Positions 34,308 through 42,639 of a DNA stretch of 64,000 nucleotides are shown here, in pieces. Made by a program: the position numbers and the translations under genes. The stretch is from Christiangramia flava JLT2011 (GTDB lineage Bacteria > Bacteroidota > Bacteroidia > Flavobacteriales > Flavobacteriaceae), in the NCBI RefSeq assembly GCF_001951155.1, contig NZ_CP016359.1, forward strand, positions 637,001 through 701,000. The letters are read 5' to 3'. Numbering within the stretch: the stretch's first letter is position 1; the number at the start of each line of letters is the position of its first letter. The notes below the pieces were generated by a model, which was not told where the DNA came from, made no database searches, and saw only the letters and a list, made by a program, of their open reading frames with translations.

Positions 34308-35579
34308 ATGACCAAAAATATGAGCACTTCTTACCAACTTAGTTTTTACCTTCGAAAAAGCAGAAGCAACAAATCTTCTGAGAGTGATATTTACGTAAGA
34401 ATATCGGTAGATAATAAGCGATCTGCCATGACTATTAACCGCAAAGTGGATCCCAGGAAATGGCATTCGAAATCTGAAAAAATGCTGGGAAAAAGCCCTG
34501 AAGCGATAGAATTGAATAATTATATCAATGTAATTAAGAATAGAATCAAGAATATACACCAGGAACTCATTGAAAAGAAAAAATCTATTTCTTCAAAAAG
34601 CATACTTGATGAATTTAAAGGAGTAAATAAAAAGAAGCCTAAAATGACCCTGGAGGTATTTAATGAGCATAATGAACAAATGGATCGGCTTTCTGGTAAA
34701 AGCATCTCCAAAAGCACCGCAAAGCGATACTGGACCTGTTATAACCATGTAGAGCAATTCATAAATGAAGAATTGAAAGCTCCAGATTACCCGATGAATG
34801 ATATCAACCACCAGTTTATCACCAAATTCGAGTATTTTCTTAAGACTAAAAGAGAATGTAACCATAACTCTGCCCTGAAGTATGTAAACAATTTCAAAAA
34901 GATCATTCGAATCGCCCTGGCTAACCAGTGGATGGATCGTGATCCTTTCTATAATTATAAAGTGCAGTTTGAAACGGTGGAACGGGAATTTTTAAATGAA
35001 GAGGAAGTACAGAAGCTAATCAATAAAGATCTTCACCTGGATAGGCTAAAACTGGTGAGGGACATGTTTGTGTTTAGCTGTTATACCGGATTGGCATATT
35101 CTGACGTTAAAAAATTGAGCCGTGCAGATATTACCAAAGGCATAGACGGCGGGAAATGGATTCGAATTAAAAGAACCAAAACCAAATCGCTGAGCAGCAT
35201 CCCTCTCCTACCCGTTGCCGAAGAAATTCTGAATCGTTATAAAGACCACCCGGAAGTTAAAGACGGGAAGTATGTCTTGCCAGTTTTAAGCAACCAGAAA
35301 TCCAACGCCTTTTTAAAAGAGATTGCGGCACTATGTGGCATAAAGAAACCGCTAACCACTCACCTGGCCCGTCACACTTTTGCCACAACCATAACTCTTA
35401 CTAATGGTGTCCCAATAGAATCTGTAAGTAAGATGCTGGGCCACCAGGATCTTAGAACCACCCAGCATTATGCTAAAATCGTGGACCGGAAGATTAGTGA
35501 TGATATGAAGATGTTGAAACTTAAATTGGCGAGAAAAGAAGCTAAGAATCCTTCTTTCAAAAAAAATAGAAAGAAATAA
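34308..35579 (+). CDS. Tyrosine recombinase/integrase (IntDOT-like)
   Basis: The 423-residue protein has an arm-binding N-domain (about 5-95, SYQLSFYLRKSRSNKSSESDIYVRISVDNKR), a SAM-like core-binding domain (about 115-215) and a catalytic domain (about 225-405). Catalytic residues are HLARHTFATT (H-x-x-R), GHQDLRTTQHYAK (His and nucleophile Tyr), and a Lys in the beta-hairpin KRTKTKS. The usual first Arg (TGLR) reads TGLAYSDV, as in IntDOT-type enzymes of Bacteroidota, which lack it. It is located next to ssrA and should integrate and excise the island there. Confidence 0.93.
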   Translation: MTKNMSTSYQLSFYLRKSRSNKSSESDIYVRISVDNKRSAMTINRKVDPRKWHSKSEKMLGKSPEAIELNNYINVIKNRIKNIHQELIEKKKSISSKSILDEFKGVNKKKPKMTLEVFNEHNEQMDRLSGKSISKSTAKRYWTCYNHVEQFINEELKAPDYPMNDINHQFITKFEYFLKTKRECNHNSALKYVNNFKKIIRIALANQWMDRDPFYNYKVQFETVEREFLNEEEVQKLINKDLHLDRLKLVRDMFVFSCYTGLAYSDVKKLSRADITKGIDGGKWIRIKRTKTKSLSSIPLLPVAEEILNRYKDHPEVKDGKYVLPVLSNQKSNAFLKEIAALCGIKKPLTTHLARHTFATTITLTNGVPIESVSKMLGHQDLRTTQHYAKIVDRKISDDMKMLKLKLARKEAKNPSFKKNRKK

Positions 35580-35635
35580 AATTCTAATCTTTCATTATAA
35601 GGTTTTAACTAACATTATAGGTTAGCTTATTTTCT

Positions 35636-36183
35636 TTAAAAGTTATTTTGAATCCATCTTAATTTTGACATATTTTCGAACTCCATTCTCATAATGCATT
35701 CGTCTTCCCTTACATGATTATTCAAAATTATTTCAGAAAATCCACAACCTCCAGAACTTTTTGCTTTTTTTAAGATACTAACGAGTGGGTAGAATGTATG
35801 TTTATAATTCCCTGCCCTGTACAATTCCTCTTCAAATCTAAGGCTTTCTTAGTATCACATATTATCAACGCACCAGTCCCTTCACTAAATCTTTTTGCAG
35901 ATTCTAATCGTCCCGTGAAACTAGTTATTTTATTTCTTTTGCTAATTCGTTCACAGGACCTAAACAAGATCGGTCTTGTTGTTGGTAAATAGTTTTTTAA
36001 TACAATATCCCATACGTCGAAGAATGCTTTCCTTTTTTCTTCAGGCCCAGTAAGAATCCAATTAGAAATAAATGTTATAGTTTGTTCAGCTATCTTAGCA
36101 TCTTTCTGTAAAATTTCAATTAGATTTTGAGCTATTTCACTCTTTTGATTTTTAGATAATCTATATTGAAATTGAAACTTCAT
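35636..36183 (-). pseudogene. ADP-ribosyltransferase-like gene broken by one frameshift
   Basis: Two minus-strand frames join into one protein if a single base is restored near 35833-35838: the 5' part ends ...IICDTKKALDL and the 3' part continues FEEELYRAGNYKHTFYPLVS. The merged product of about 180 residues has LPTTRPILFRSCER (R), KITSFTGRLESAKRFS (S-x-T/S) and a VREDECIMR block (E-x-E), the pattern of arginine-specific R-S-E ADP-ribosyltransferases. The family call is from motif pattern only. A sequencing error or real decay cannot be told apart. It lies next to probable defence genes. Confidence 0.45.
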
Positions 36184-36259
36184 ATTTTATTCTGTGATTC
36201 TATAATTAACCTTTTTCTGTAATATCCTTTTAAATGATTAACCATTGTTTTCCAGCTTA

Positions 36260-38308
36260 TTATTTAACCAATCTTAACTGAGACGAAATTTTTTCATCAA
36301 TCAAATCGGAATATTCATCTTCAAATTTGGTTTTAACTGATTTGTCTTTAATGTTTAGTTTATTTGAAAGATATCCTAATTTGCGTTTGTTCTGTTCAAT
36401 TAATTCAGACCATTCCATCACATAAACTTCAATGTTTTTCTCGGTTTTCACATCATATAAATAAGGCTTATCTGGAAAATTCGCTCTCCTGGATTTAACT
36501 TGAGATTTAGCATATTTAGTAAGTTTCGATGAAATCAATAATAGCTTGTATTTAACTTTTTCATTAGGTAAGGCAGAATGTTGTTCAATTGTAAAAGCGT
36601 ATTCATCGATTTGATTTAATTCTTTTTTACTTATAGAACATTTTGGAGCCTTTAATTCTACCACCATTATTTCTTTTACGTTAGAATCAGTTATTTTTTC
36701 ATTGAAAAAAAATAAATCTGTAATATCATTTAATCCTCGATCGTCTAATTCAATCAAATTATCGTCCTCTTCTGTAGGTTCATAATTGAAAAACTTTGTT
36801 CTTAATTCTTCTAGAATATTTCCTATTTTTTTATCCGACCATAATTGAGGAATCCCATTATAATTTTCTCCAAAAAGCCACAATTCATTTTCTACTATTT
36901 TATGAAGTTGACTTCGTTCTTTTAAATGTTTTGAGATCCCACCATAGGTCAATTCATGAAGAAAATCAAGAAATTCGGATTTCTGTGCTACTACACTAGC
37001 AAAGTGCACAACATCTTCGAGATCAGTTTTTTCCAGTAGATTATGGAACTTTTCCAAATTTTCATCTGATAGTTTCAAAAGTTTTTTAAATATATATTCG
37101 ATATTACCATTTGATATAGCTTTGTCTAATAAGGGATATAAGAAATTCCGAATTTTGTCATCTCTCTGGATTAATCTATGCTCATCTTCCAACAGGTATG
37201 CAACTTTCTTGAATAGTACTTCTTGAGATTTAGATGCTGGTTGACTATTATCTTGATAGGGATAATATTTATCTCTTTCTAGGCTATTTAAGAATTTTTC
37301 AAATCTTTTGTTTTTAGCTTTAAAGAAATGGTTGATGGCTTCTTTAATTGTATTTTTGAGATTTTTTATTTCTGTTTCGCCAAGTGTTTCAATATCCAAA
37401 TTCCTGAACAAATCTGTATTAAGCATTGCCGATTCAATATATATAAACCAAGTACCTAGATCAGGCGTATACCAATCCGAAGAATATGTGTATTCATGCG
37501 CTACACTTTTTAAACCTGCATTATCAGTTTGAAAAAACACTTTTACTTTTTTAAGTGATGATTTAATATTGTAGAAGTAAAAATTAAGTTGATGGGTTTT
37601 ACCCTTTTTATCAGTGTAATTTATTGTCTTTTTCGATGGTTTACCAATAACGAACTGTTCTCTTCTGAGTATGTGTCCATTGATAATAAAGTTTACAGTG
37701 TTGTGGAATATTTCGTATGGGTAGTGTTCGAAAATTGCTTGACTAATATTTTGCTGAAGGAAGTTTTCGTGTATTCTATTCCTTTTTGCAATATTTTCTT
37801 GCTTATTATGATGTAATTGTTCAATTATTACTTTGTAATAAGGGTTTTGTTTCGTTTCAAGATACTCGTAATCAACCTTAAATTCAGTTTCCTGTAATTG
37901 TGCATCATTAAAATCTAAGGTATCAATACTGAATTTCGTTTTGGAAAATTGTTTTTTTTCACTATCAAATCCGATAGTTTCAATATGCATTAACTCTCCA
38001 ATTTGAAGAGCGCTAAACCTACCTATTCCTTGTCCACTGGCTTTTACAGTTGTTCCTATTTCTAAAACTCTATTATCGAATTCGTTAAAAGGAACTCCAT
38101 AACCATCATCTTTAATTTCAATCCTCTTTATTGGTGACTTAATATTTGCTTCATTTACGTATTCAAGGTTGATTTCAATATTTTTTGAGTCAGCTTGAAT
38201 CGAATTATTTATTAGCTCACGAAATGCTTGAAATGTATCTTTATACTTTGTTAGAAGTTCTTTTATAACCCTGGTATTTGTAGTTATTTTTTTGGTTGTT
38301 GATTTCAT
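36260..38308 (-). CDS. GHKL ATPase fused to a C-terminal nuclease-like domain (candidate defence protein)
   Basis: This is a 682-residue protein. Residues about 15-130 are a Hsp90/MORC-type ATP-binding fold: FRELINNSIQADS (N box), IEIKDDGYGVP (G1) and ASGQGIGRFSALQIGE (G2). A long middle follows. Near residues 555-600 there is an Asp (DITDLFFF) and VVELKAP, a D...ExK arrangement like PD-(D/E)xK nucleases or Shedu/MORC-linked domains, with basic residues after it. GHKL-nuclease fusions are found in anti-phage systems; that role is inferred from architecture and the neighbourhood (island, P-loop ATPase, RM system). A similar name would be ATP-binding protein of unknown function. Confidence 0.65.
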   Translation of the reverse strand: MKSTTKKITTNTRVIKELLTKYKDTFQAFRELINNSIQADSKNIEINLEYVNEANIKSPIKRIEIKDDGYGVPFNEFDNRVLEIGTTVKASGQGIGRFSALQIGELMHIETIGFDSEKKQFSKTKFSIDTLDFNDAQLQETEFKVDYEYLETKQNPYYKVIIEQLHHNKQENIAKRNRIHENFLQQNISQAIFEHYPYEIFHNTVNFIINGHILRREQFVIGKPSKKTINYTDKKGKTHQLNFYFYNIKSSLKKVKVFFQTDNAGLKSVAHEYTYSSDWYTPDLGTWFIYIESAMLNTDLFRNLDIETLGETEIKNLKNTIKEAINHFFKAKNKRFEKFLNSLERDKYYPYQDNSQPASKSQEVLFKKVAYLLEDEHRLIQRDDKIRNFLYPLLDKAISNGNIEYIFKKLLKLSDENLEKFHNLLEKTDLEDVVHFASVVAQKSEFLDFLHELTYGGISKHLKERSQLHKIVENELWLFGENYNGIPQLWSDKKIGNILEELRTKFFNYEPTEEDDNLIELDDRGLNDITDLFFFNEKITDSNVKEIMVVELKAPKCSISKKELNQIDEYAFTIEQHSALPNEKVKYKLLLISSKLTKYAKSQVKSRRANFPDKPYLYDVKTEKNIEVYVMEWSELIEQNKRKLGYLSNKLNIKDKSVKTKFEDEYSDLIDEKISSQLRLVK

Positions 38309-38464
38309 TTTTACGAGGTTAGTAAGATTGAAGTAAGGTTATAATAAGTTTCGGGCCGAGAAACGTAGACTTGTAAGCTCAACTATTTTCTTTCTTGATT
38401 TTAAAATTAAATTTTTCAACAATTTCCGTTATTGGGATGAATTGCTGTAGTTATTAATATTTTT

Positions 38465-39913
38465 TCAATACACTTTCATCCTAAATTTCCTAGTAAATCC
38501 AAAATGAACAATCATTTTTTGGTTATGGTTAAAAGGTAGGTCGTCGTCTTTGTATTTGAAAAACCATCTTTTAGATTCGCTTAAAGTGCCTATTAAACCA
38601 AAATTAAAAAGTACTTCCAGTATATCTTCATGATTTTTATTGTTACTTTGTAAGTAGTTTACAATTTTGGAGTCATTCTCAAATTCATTTCTAATCTCAT
38701 CAAATGTTAATACTCCTTCATTTAACTTAATAAATGCTTGTGAAGCCTCCTGCCAAATTGGAAGGTGACTTTGGATTTCATCTCTAAATTCTCTGAAAAA
38801 CCATTCTGAAAATTCGACTTCAGCTTTTTTTACTGTCTTGAAATCTAACTTACCTTTGGGATTTTGCCTTTTACAATATTTCATGAATTTGATGATATCA
38901 CGAGGTCTTTCAAAAGTTCTGTTGTAAATAAACTCCCAAAGACTATTTATTTTTCTAGGTATATTTCTATCATTATTGATAGTTATTTGCTCCCAAGCTT
39001 TTTCAGGATACTTTACATTTATAGAAGCATTTATTCGAGCATTTATTAAATCATATAAAGAATAACTAGCATAAAACTCTTTGGTCCATTTTAAATTTAT
39101 GATATAATCATCGAGTTTATTTAAATCATTATCTTCAAGATTATTAAATATATCAGATCTCAGTGCTAAAACTGGTCTTATATTTAGATTATCCTTTAAA
39201 TCTAAAAATGTATTTTCAACTGCTCTAAATAGAGATAATAATAAAAGATTAAGATTTTTATCATTAGCTGAGTAACCTTCATCCAACTCATCGAATAAAA
39301 GAAAGAAATAACAATCTGATGTAGTGTCTTTAATCAACTTCATTAAAATTTCAGATGCTTTTTGGTAGTGAACACTAGTCATCACTTCATCTGAGGAACC
39401 TATTTTATTTTCATATCCTAACCATTTAGTAATAATTGATACTTTATTTTCATTTGATTTTAAATTTTTTAATGTTTCTGTAAAACCTAAATCAGATGGA
39501 AAGTTTATTTTATAAAATTGCTGTAATTTATTTACAGATTCGCATGAAATGATACTATTATCTTTAATTATTAATTTTCCTAATTCAGTCAGAATTAAAA
39601 AAGTCCAAATTGGAACAAATTGAGATTTGTTTCCTAATGATCTATCTTTTAATTCTCTAATTGTTTGTATAGGGAAATTTCTTAAAGATAAATATTTTAC
39701 AAATGAATTGTATTCTGAGGAAGCTTCATTAGCTATTTGCTCTATAATTGCAGTTTTACCAGTGCCTTTTCTTCCTATAATATATCTATACTCACCATTT
39801 TTAATTCCTTCATATTCAGGGATTTTAACAAAGTATTTTTTTAATTGGCGATCACCCTTAGCTTCATCTGGACCCCAATTTACTTTCTGAAAATCATTTT
39901 CAAATATTACCAT
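38465..39913 (-). CDS. P-loop ATPase, Sll1717-like (candidate defence ATPase)
   Basis: The 482-residue protein has Walker A GRKGTGKT (47-54) in YRYIIGRKGTGKTAIIEQIA and Walker B FFLLFDELDEGY (about residues 205-216), with further helical regions and a probable winged-helix-like C-terminus. The pattern fits the P-loop ATPase Sll1717 family (STAND/KAP-like), often found in mobile islands and sometimes next to effector genes. It is 156 bp from the GHKL gene on the same strand, possibly one defence unit. No nuclease domain is seen in it. Confidence 0.7.
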   Translation of the reverse strand: MVIFENDFQKVNWGPDEAKGDRQLKKYFVKIPEYEGIKNGEYRYIIGRKGTGKTAIIEQIANEASSEYNSFVKYLSLRNFPIQTIRELKDRSLGNKSQFVPIWTFLILTELGKLIIKDNSIISCESVNKLQQFYKINFPSDLGFTETLKNLKSNENKVSIITKWLGYENKIGSSDEVMTSVHYQKASEILMKLIKDTTSDCYFFLLFDELDEGYSANDKNLNLLLLSLFRAVENTFLDLKDNLNIRPVLALRSDIFNNLEDNDLNKLDDYIINLKWTKEFYASYSLYDLINARINASINVKYPEKAWEQITINNDRNIPRKINSLWEFIYNRTFERPRDIIKFMKYCKRQNPKGKLDFKTVKKAEVEFSEWFFREFRDEIQSHLPIWQEASQAFIKLNEGVLTFDEIRNEFENDSKIVNYLQSNNKNHEDILEVLFNFGLIGTLSESKRWFFKYKDDDLPFNHNQKMIVHFGFTRKFRMKVY

Positions 39914-40066
39914 AGTTTTATATTAACGAAATAAGTTATATACTCGGCAATATAACTCTTATATCTAAAAAATAACAAGGCTAATGAAGATGATCATCTT
40001 TTGGTGATTTAAAATGAATAGAATGTATTAATTAAAAAGGGGCAGAAAAGAAGTAGCTGGAGAAAT

Positions 40067-40321
40067 TTAATTTTCTAAGTCACTTAATGGAAAAGTAAAA
40101 TTATATAGTTCCATTGGATGAATACCTAAGCCTTTTGCAATAGGCAAAAGTGTAGTAATTTTGGGTTCATTTTCATCTGCCAGAACTCTATAAACTGCTT
40201 TAGTTTCAATATTTCCAATAGAAGCAATAGTTACGATATCCCGATCGCTTTCATCGATCAATTTTCTGAGATGCTCACTAAACTTTTTTCGATATGATGT
40301 TTGCCATTCCTTCACCAGCAC
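40067..40321 (-). CDS. XRE-type HTH regulator
   Basis: The 84-residue protein is one Cro/C1-type helix-turn-helix: FSEHLRKLIDESDRDIVTIASIGNIETKAVYRVLADENEPKITTLLPIAKGLGIHPMELY. It is divergent to the sigma/dCas12f operon. The 436-bp interval carries the palindrome TGTCAA-GT-TTGACA (40350-40363) 29 bp from its start and a promoter-like TATATTTG (40401-40408) facing the other way. It may control itself and, indirectly, the sigma module; this is inference. Confidence 0.75.
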   Translation of the reverse strand: MLVKEWQTSYRKKFSEHLRKLIDESDRDIVTIASIGNIETKAVYRVLADENEPKITTLLPIAKGLGIHPMELYNFTFPLSDLEN

Positions 40322-40756
40322 AATATCAAATCTAACAGTCGAAAAAAATTGTCAAGTTTGACACAATTAGAAAATAATTATTATATTTACCTCATATTAA
40401 TATATTTGCGAAACTTCTTAAAGTAAAATATTAGAAGCATTTCGCTTTGAATCTCGATCTAAAAACTGGTAATTTTTGTGCAACGAGATGATAAGCATAA
40501 TGCTCACGACCCGGGCGTGGGCTTGCTTGTTGTTGCACGGTATACCAGTACCTTAGATCGGCAAGTTGAGACTCCACGCCTTTTTACTTGTAGAAAAAGC
40601 GCATTTCTTCTCAACCTTTTTTCAAGGCTTTCTTCTTTTAAAAAATTTTAGAACTCGCATAGCTATTTAGTTATGTCCACTCCTGGATTTGACATTATAG
40701 CCGCAGCTTCACTCCCTACATGAAGCCTAAATTCTAACATTCTAAAGTTATCTGTT
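40322..40756 (+). promoter_or_regulatory. Control region and structured leader of the sigma/dCas12f operon
   Basis: It contains the palindrome TGTCAA-GT-TTGACA (40350-40363), a TATATTTG -7 element (40401-40408, +), and a large imperfect inverted repeat. The arms are CGATCTAA...ACTGGTA...GTGCAAC (40457-40486) and GTTGCAC...TACCAGT...TTAGATCG (40534-40562), with an inner CACGACCCGGGCGTG (40507-40521). A third hairpin, GCTTCA...TGAAGC, lies near 40710. If transcribed from 40401, the sigma gene would have a leader of about 340 nt. No gene was found in it. Confidence 0.5.
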
Positions 40757-41527
40757 ATGCGGGACGATAATTTCCATTTACTAAAACAGGGACATCCAGA
40801 TTCCCTGGTCAATATTCATGCACAATATAGTAGTCGGATATTTTGGATCGGTAAGCGACTCATCAGAGATGAATTTGTTATAGAAAACCTGGTCCAGGAT
40901 TGCTTTTTAAAGTTATGGGAGCATCGGGATACTATACAGTCGGCAGATCATATCTTATTTTTCCTGCGCTTCGTGATGAAACGTGAATGTATTTCCTATT
41001 ACACCAGGCCCAGGAATAAATTTTATCGGCAGCTGGGTCACCTAGAGAATTATGATAACCACCAGGATTATTTTGCCGGTCATGATGCTTTAGAAGAGTC
41101 GGAAATCATAAAAGAACATGATCAGCAGGAAAATGACCTTAAAAGGTTAAAAGAAGCATTGCACCTAATTGATCCTGCTCAAAAACAAGTGATAGAGCTG
41201 TGTTTAAAATATGGATTCCAGTATAAAATTATAGCTGGTATTATGGGAACGAGTACAACAGAAATTTATCACGATGTTCGAAAAGCGATCCAGTTACTTA
41301 AAGCCATACTGAACGAGGATAAAACAATCTTAGAAACTACTACTAATGCCTCAGAAGCAATCAATGTAGACCAACGAAAGGTATTCGAACTGCGTTGTAA
41401 AAAGCAATATTCCTTTCCAGAGATTGCTGATGAGTTGAATCTCACTCAAAAGGAAGTTCATGCGGCTTTTACTGCTGCATATAAAGTGATGCAGGAAAAA
41501 AATGATAGAGAATTAGAATCAGCCTGA
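40757..41527 (+). CDS. ECF-type RNA polymerase sigma factor with extra C-terminal sigma4-like domain
   Basis: The 256-residue protein. Sigma2 spans about 10-85, with the ECF block VIENLVQDCFLKLWEHRDTI (41-60) and FLRFVMKRECISYY. Sigma4 spans about 128-186 (LKEALHLIDPAQKQVIELCLKYGFQYKIIAGIMGTS). A second sigma4-like HTH follows at about 201-246 (VDQRKVFELRCKKQYSFPEIADELNLTQKEVHAAF). Normal ECF sigmas end after one sigma4 at 170-200 residues. Its stop is followed after one base by the dCas12f gene, so the two are co-translated. No FecR-like anti-sigma gene is present. I infer recruitment by the dCas12f-RNA complex. Confidence 0.85.
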   Translation: MRDDNFHLLKQGHPDSLVNIHAQYSSRIFWIGKRLIRDEFVIENLVQDCFLKLWEHRDTIQSADHILFFLRFVMKRECISYYTRPRNKFYRQLGHLENYDNHQDYFAGHDALEESEIIKEHDQQENDLKRLKEALHLIDPAQKQVIELCLKYGFQYKIIAGIMGTSTTEIYHDVRKAIQLLKAILNEDKTILETTTNASEAINVDQRKVFELRCKKQYSFPEIADELNLTQKEVHAAFTAAYKVMQEKNDRELESA

Positions 41528-41528
41528 G

Positions 41529-42626
41529 ATGAAAAAGCGAACCATGAAACTTACCAGGAAGATCCAGTTACTGGTCGATCTTCCAACCAAGGAAGAACGA
41601 AAGGAAGCTCTCGATTTGCTATACCAATGGCAGAACCGGGCGTATCGAGCAGCTAATCACATGGTGACTCATCTATATGTCCAGGAAATGATCAAAGATT
41701 TTCTGTATCTCTCTGAAGGAGTGAAATACAAAATAGCCGACGAGAAAAAAGATGAACTAGGAATTTTAACCGGTTCGCGTATTAACACCATCTACCGGGT
41801 GGTTTCCAACCGGTTTAAAGGCGAATTACCCACCAATATCCTGACAAATCTTAAAAGCAGTTTATATAGCTCTTTCAACCGGAATAAGCTTGAATACTGG
41901 AAAGGAGAACGATCTTTAAAGAACTTCAAAAGAGATATGGCTTTTCCGTTTGATACTGAAGGTATGAGTAAAATGATTTACGACGAAGAGAAAAAAGCCT
42001 TCTGTTTCCGGTTATTTAAAATGCCGCTTAAAACTTATTTAGGAAAAGACTTTACCGATAAAAAGATTTTATTGGAAAGGGTGATCAAGGGGGAAGTAAA
42101 ATTATGCTCCTCACATATCAAACTGAAGGATGGGAAGATCTTCTGGCTCCCGGTATTTGAGATCGAAAAAGAAAATCACCAACTAAAACCAAACGTGGTT
42201 GCCGAAGCTACCTTGTCTTTAGAACACCCAATCGTAGTGAAGACCGTTAGGGCGAAGTTGACGATCGGCTCAAGAGAAGAATTTCTATACAGGAGACTTG
42301 CCATTCAGGCCGCATGCAAAAGAGCGCAGAAAGGCGCTACTTATACCCGGGGTGGTCACGGAAAAGCCAGAAAAACCAAGGCTATGGCCAAATTTCAAGA
42401 TAGGGAAAGAAACTACGTAAACAACCGCATCCATGTCTATACCAGGAAGCTTATTGATTTTTGCATCCGCCACCAGGCCGGAACATTGATACTATTAAAC
42501 CAGGAAGCAAAAATCGGGATTGCAAAAAATGAAGAGTTTTTGCTGCGAAACTGGAGTTATTATGACCTTATGACAAAAATCAAATACAAGGCAGAGAAGG
42601 TTGGTATTGAATTAATAATAGACTAA
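41529..42626 (+). CDS. Nuclease-dead Cas12f/TnpB-like protein (dCas12f)
   Basis: The 365-residue protein has an N-terminal recognition half (about 1-210) and a RuvC-like C-terminal half. Clear TnpB/Cas12f blocks: RNYVNNRIHVYTRKLIDFC (295-313), AGTLILLNQE (317-326), and FLLRNWSYYDLMTKIKYKAEKVGIEL (337-362). Against TnpB GIDLGI..P..V, the segment EATLSLEHPIVV has Thr228 where the RuvC-I Asp sits. In RuvC-II, Leu323 replaces the catalytic Glu. It ends where the zinc finger and RuvC-III Asp should follow, so all three catalytic acids are gone. A guide-like RNA follows directly. It should bind DNA without cutting, positioning the co-encoded sigma factor. Confidence 0.85.
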   Translation: MKKRTMKLTRKIQLLVDLPTKEERKEALDLLYQWQNRAYRAANHMVTHLYVQEMIKDFLYLSEGVKYKIADEKKDELGILTGSRINTIYRVVSNRFKGELPTNILTNLKSSLYSSFNRNKLEYWKGERSLKNFKRDMAFPFDTEGMSKMIYDEEKKAFCFRLFKMPLKTYLGKDFTDKKILLERVIKGEVKLCSSHIKLKDGKIFWLPVFEIEKENHQLKPNVVAEATLSLEHPIVVKTVRAKLTIGSREEFLYRRLAIQAACKRAQKGATYTRGGHGKARKTKAMAKFQDRERNYVNNRIHVYTRKLIDFCIRHQAGTLILLNQEAKIGIAKNEEFLLRNWSYYDLMTKIKYKAEKVGIELIID

Positions 42627-42639
42627 AGTTTAGTTTCGA

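Noticed and set aside
36796..37816. Plus-strand open frames opposite the GHKL gene
   Set aside because: They are shadows of the long minus-strand gene, with low-complexity translations and no ribosome site.
40457..40562. Reading the leader inverted repeat as a second guide RNA or CRISPR repeat
   Set aside because: There is only one copy, no spacer-like unit, and no similarity to the scaffold beyond a 9-mer.
41529..42626. Calling this an ordinary IS605/IS607 TnpB transposon gene
   Set aside because: No TnpA, no transposon ends, the catalytic residues are lost and the gene is co-translated with a sigma factor.
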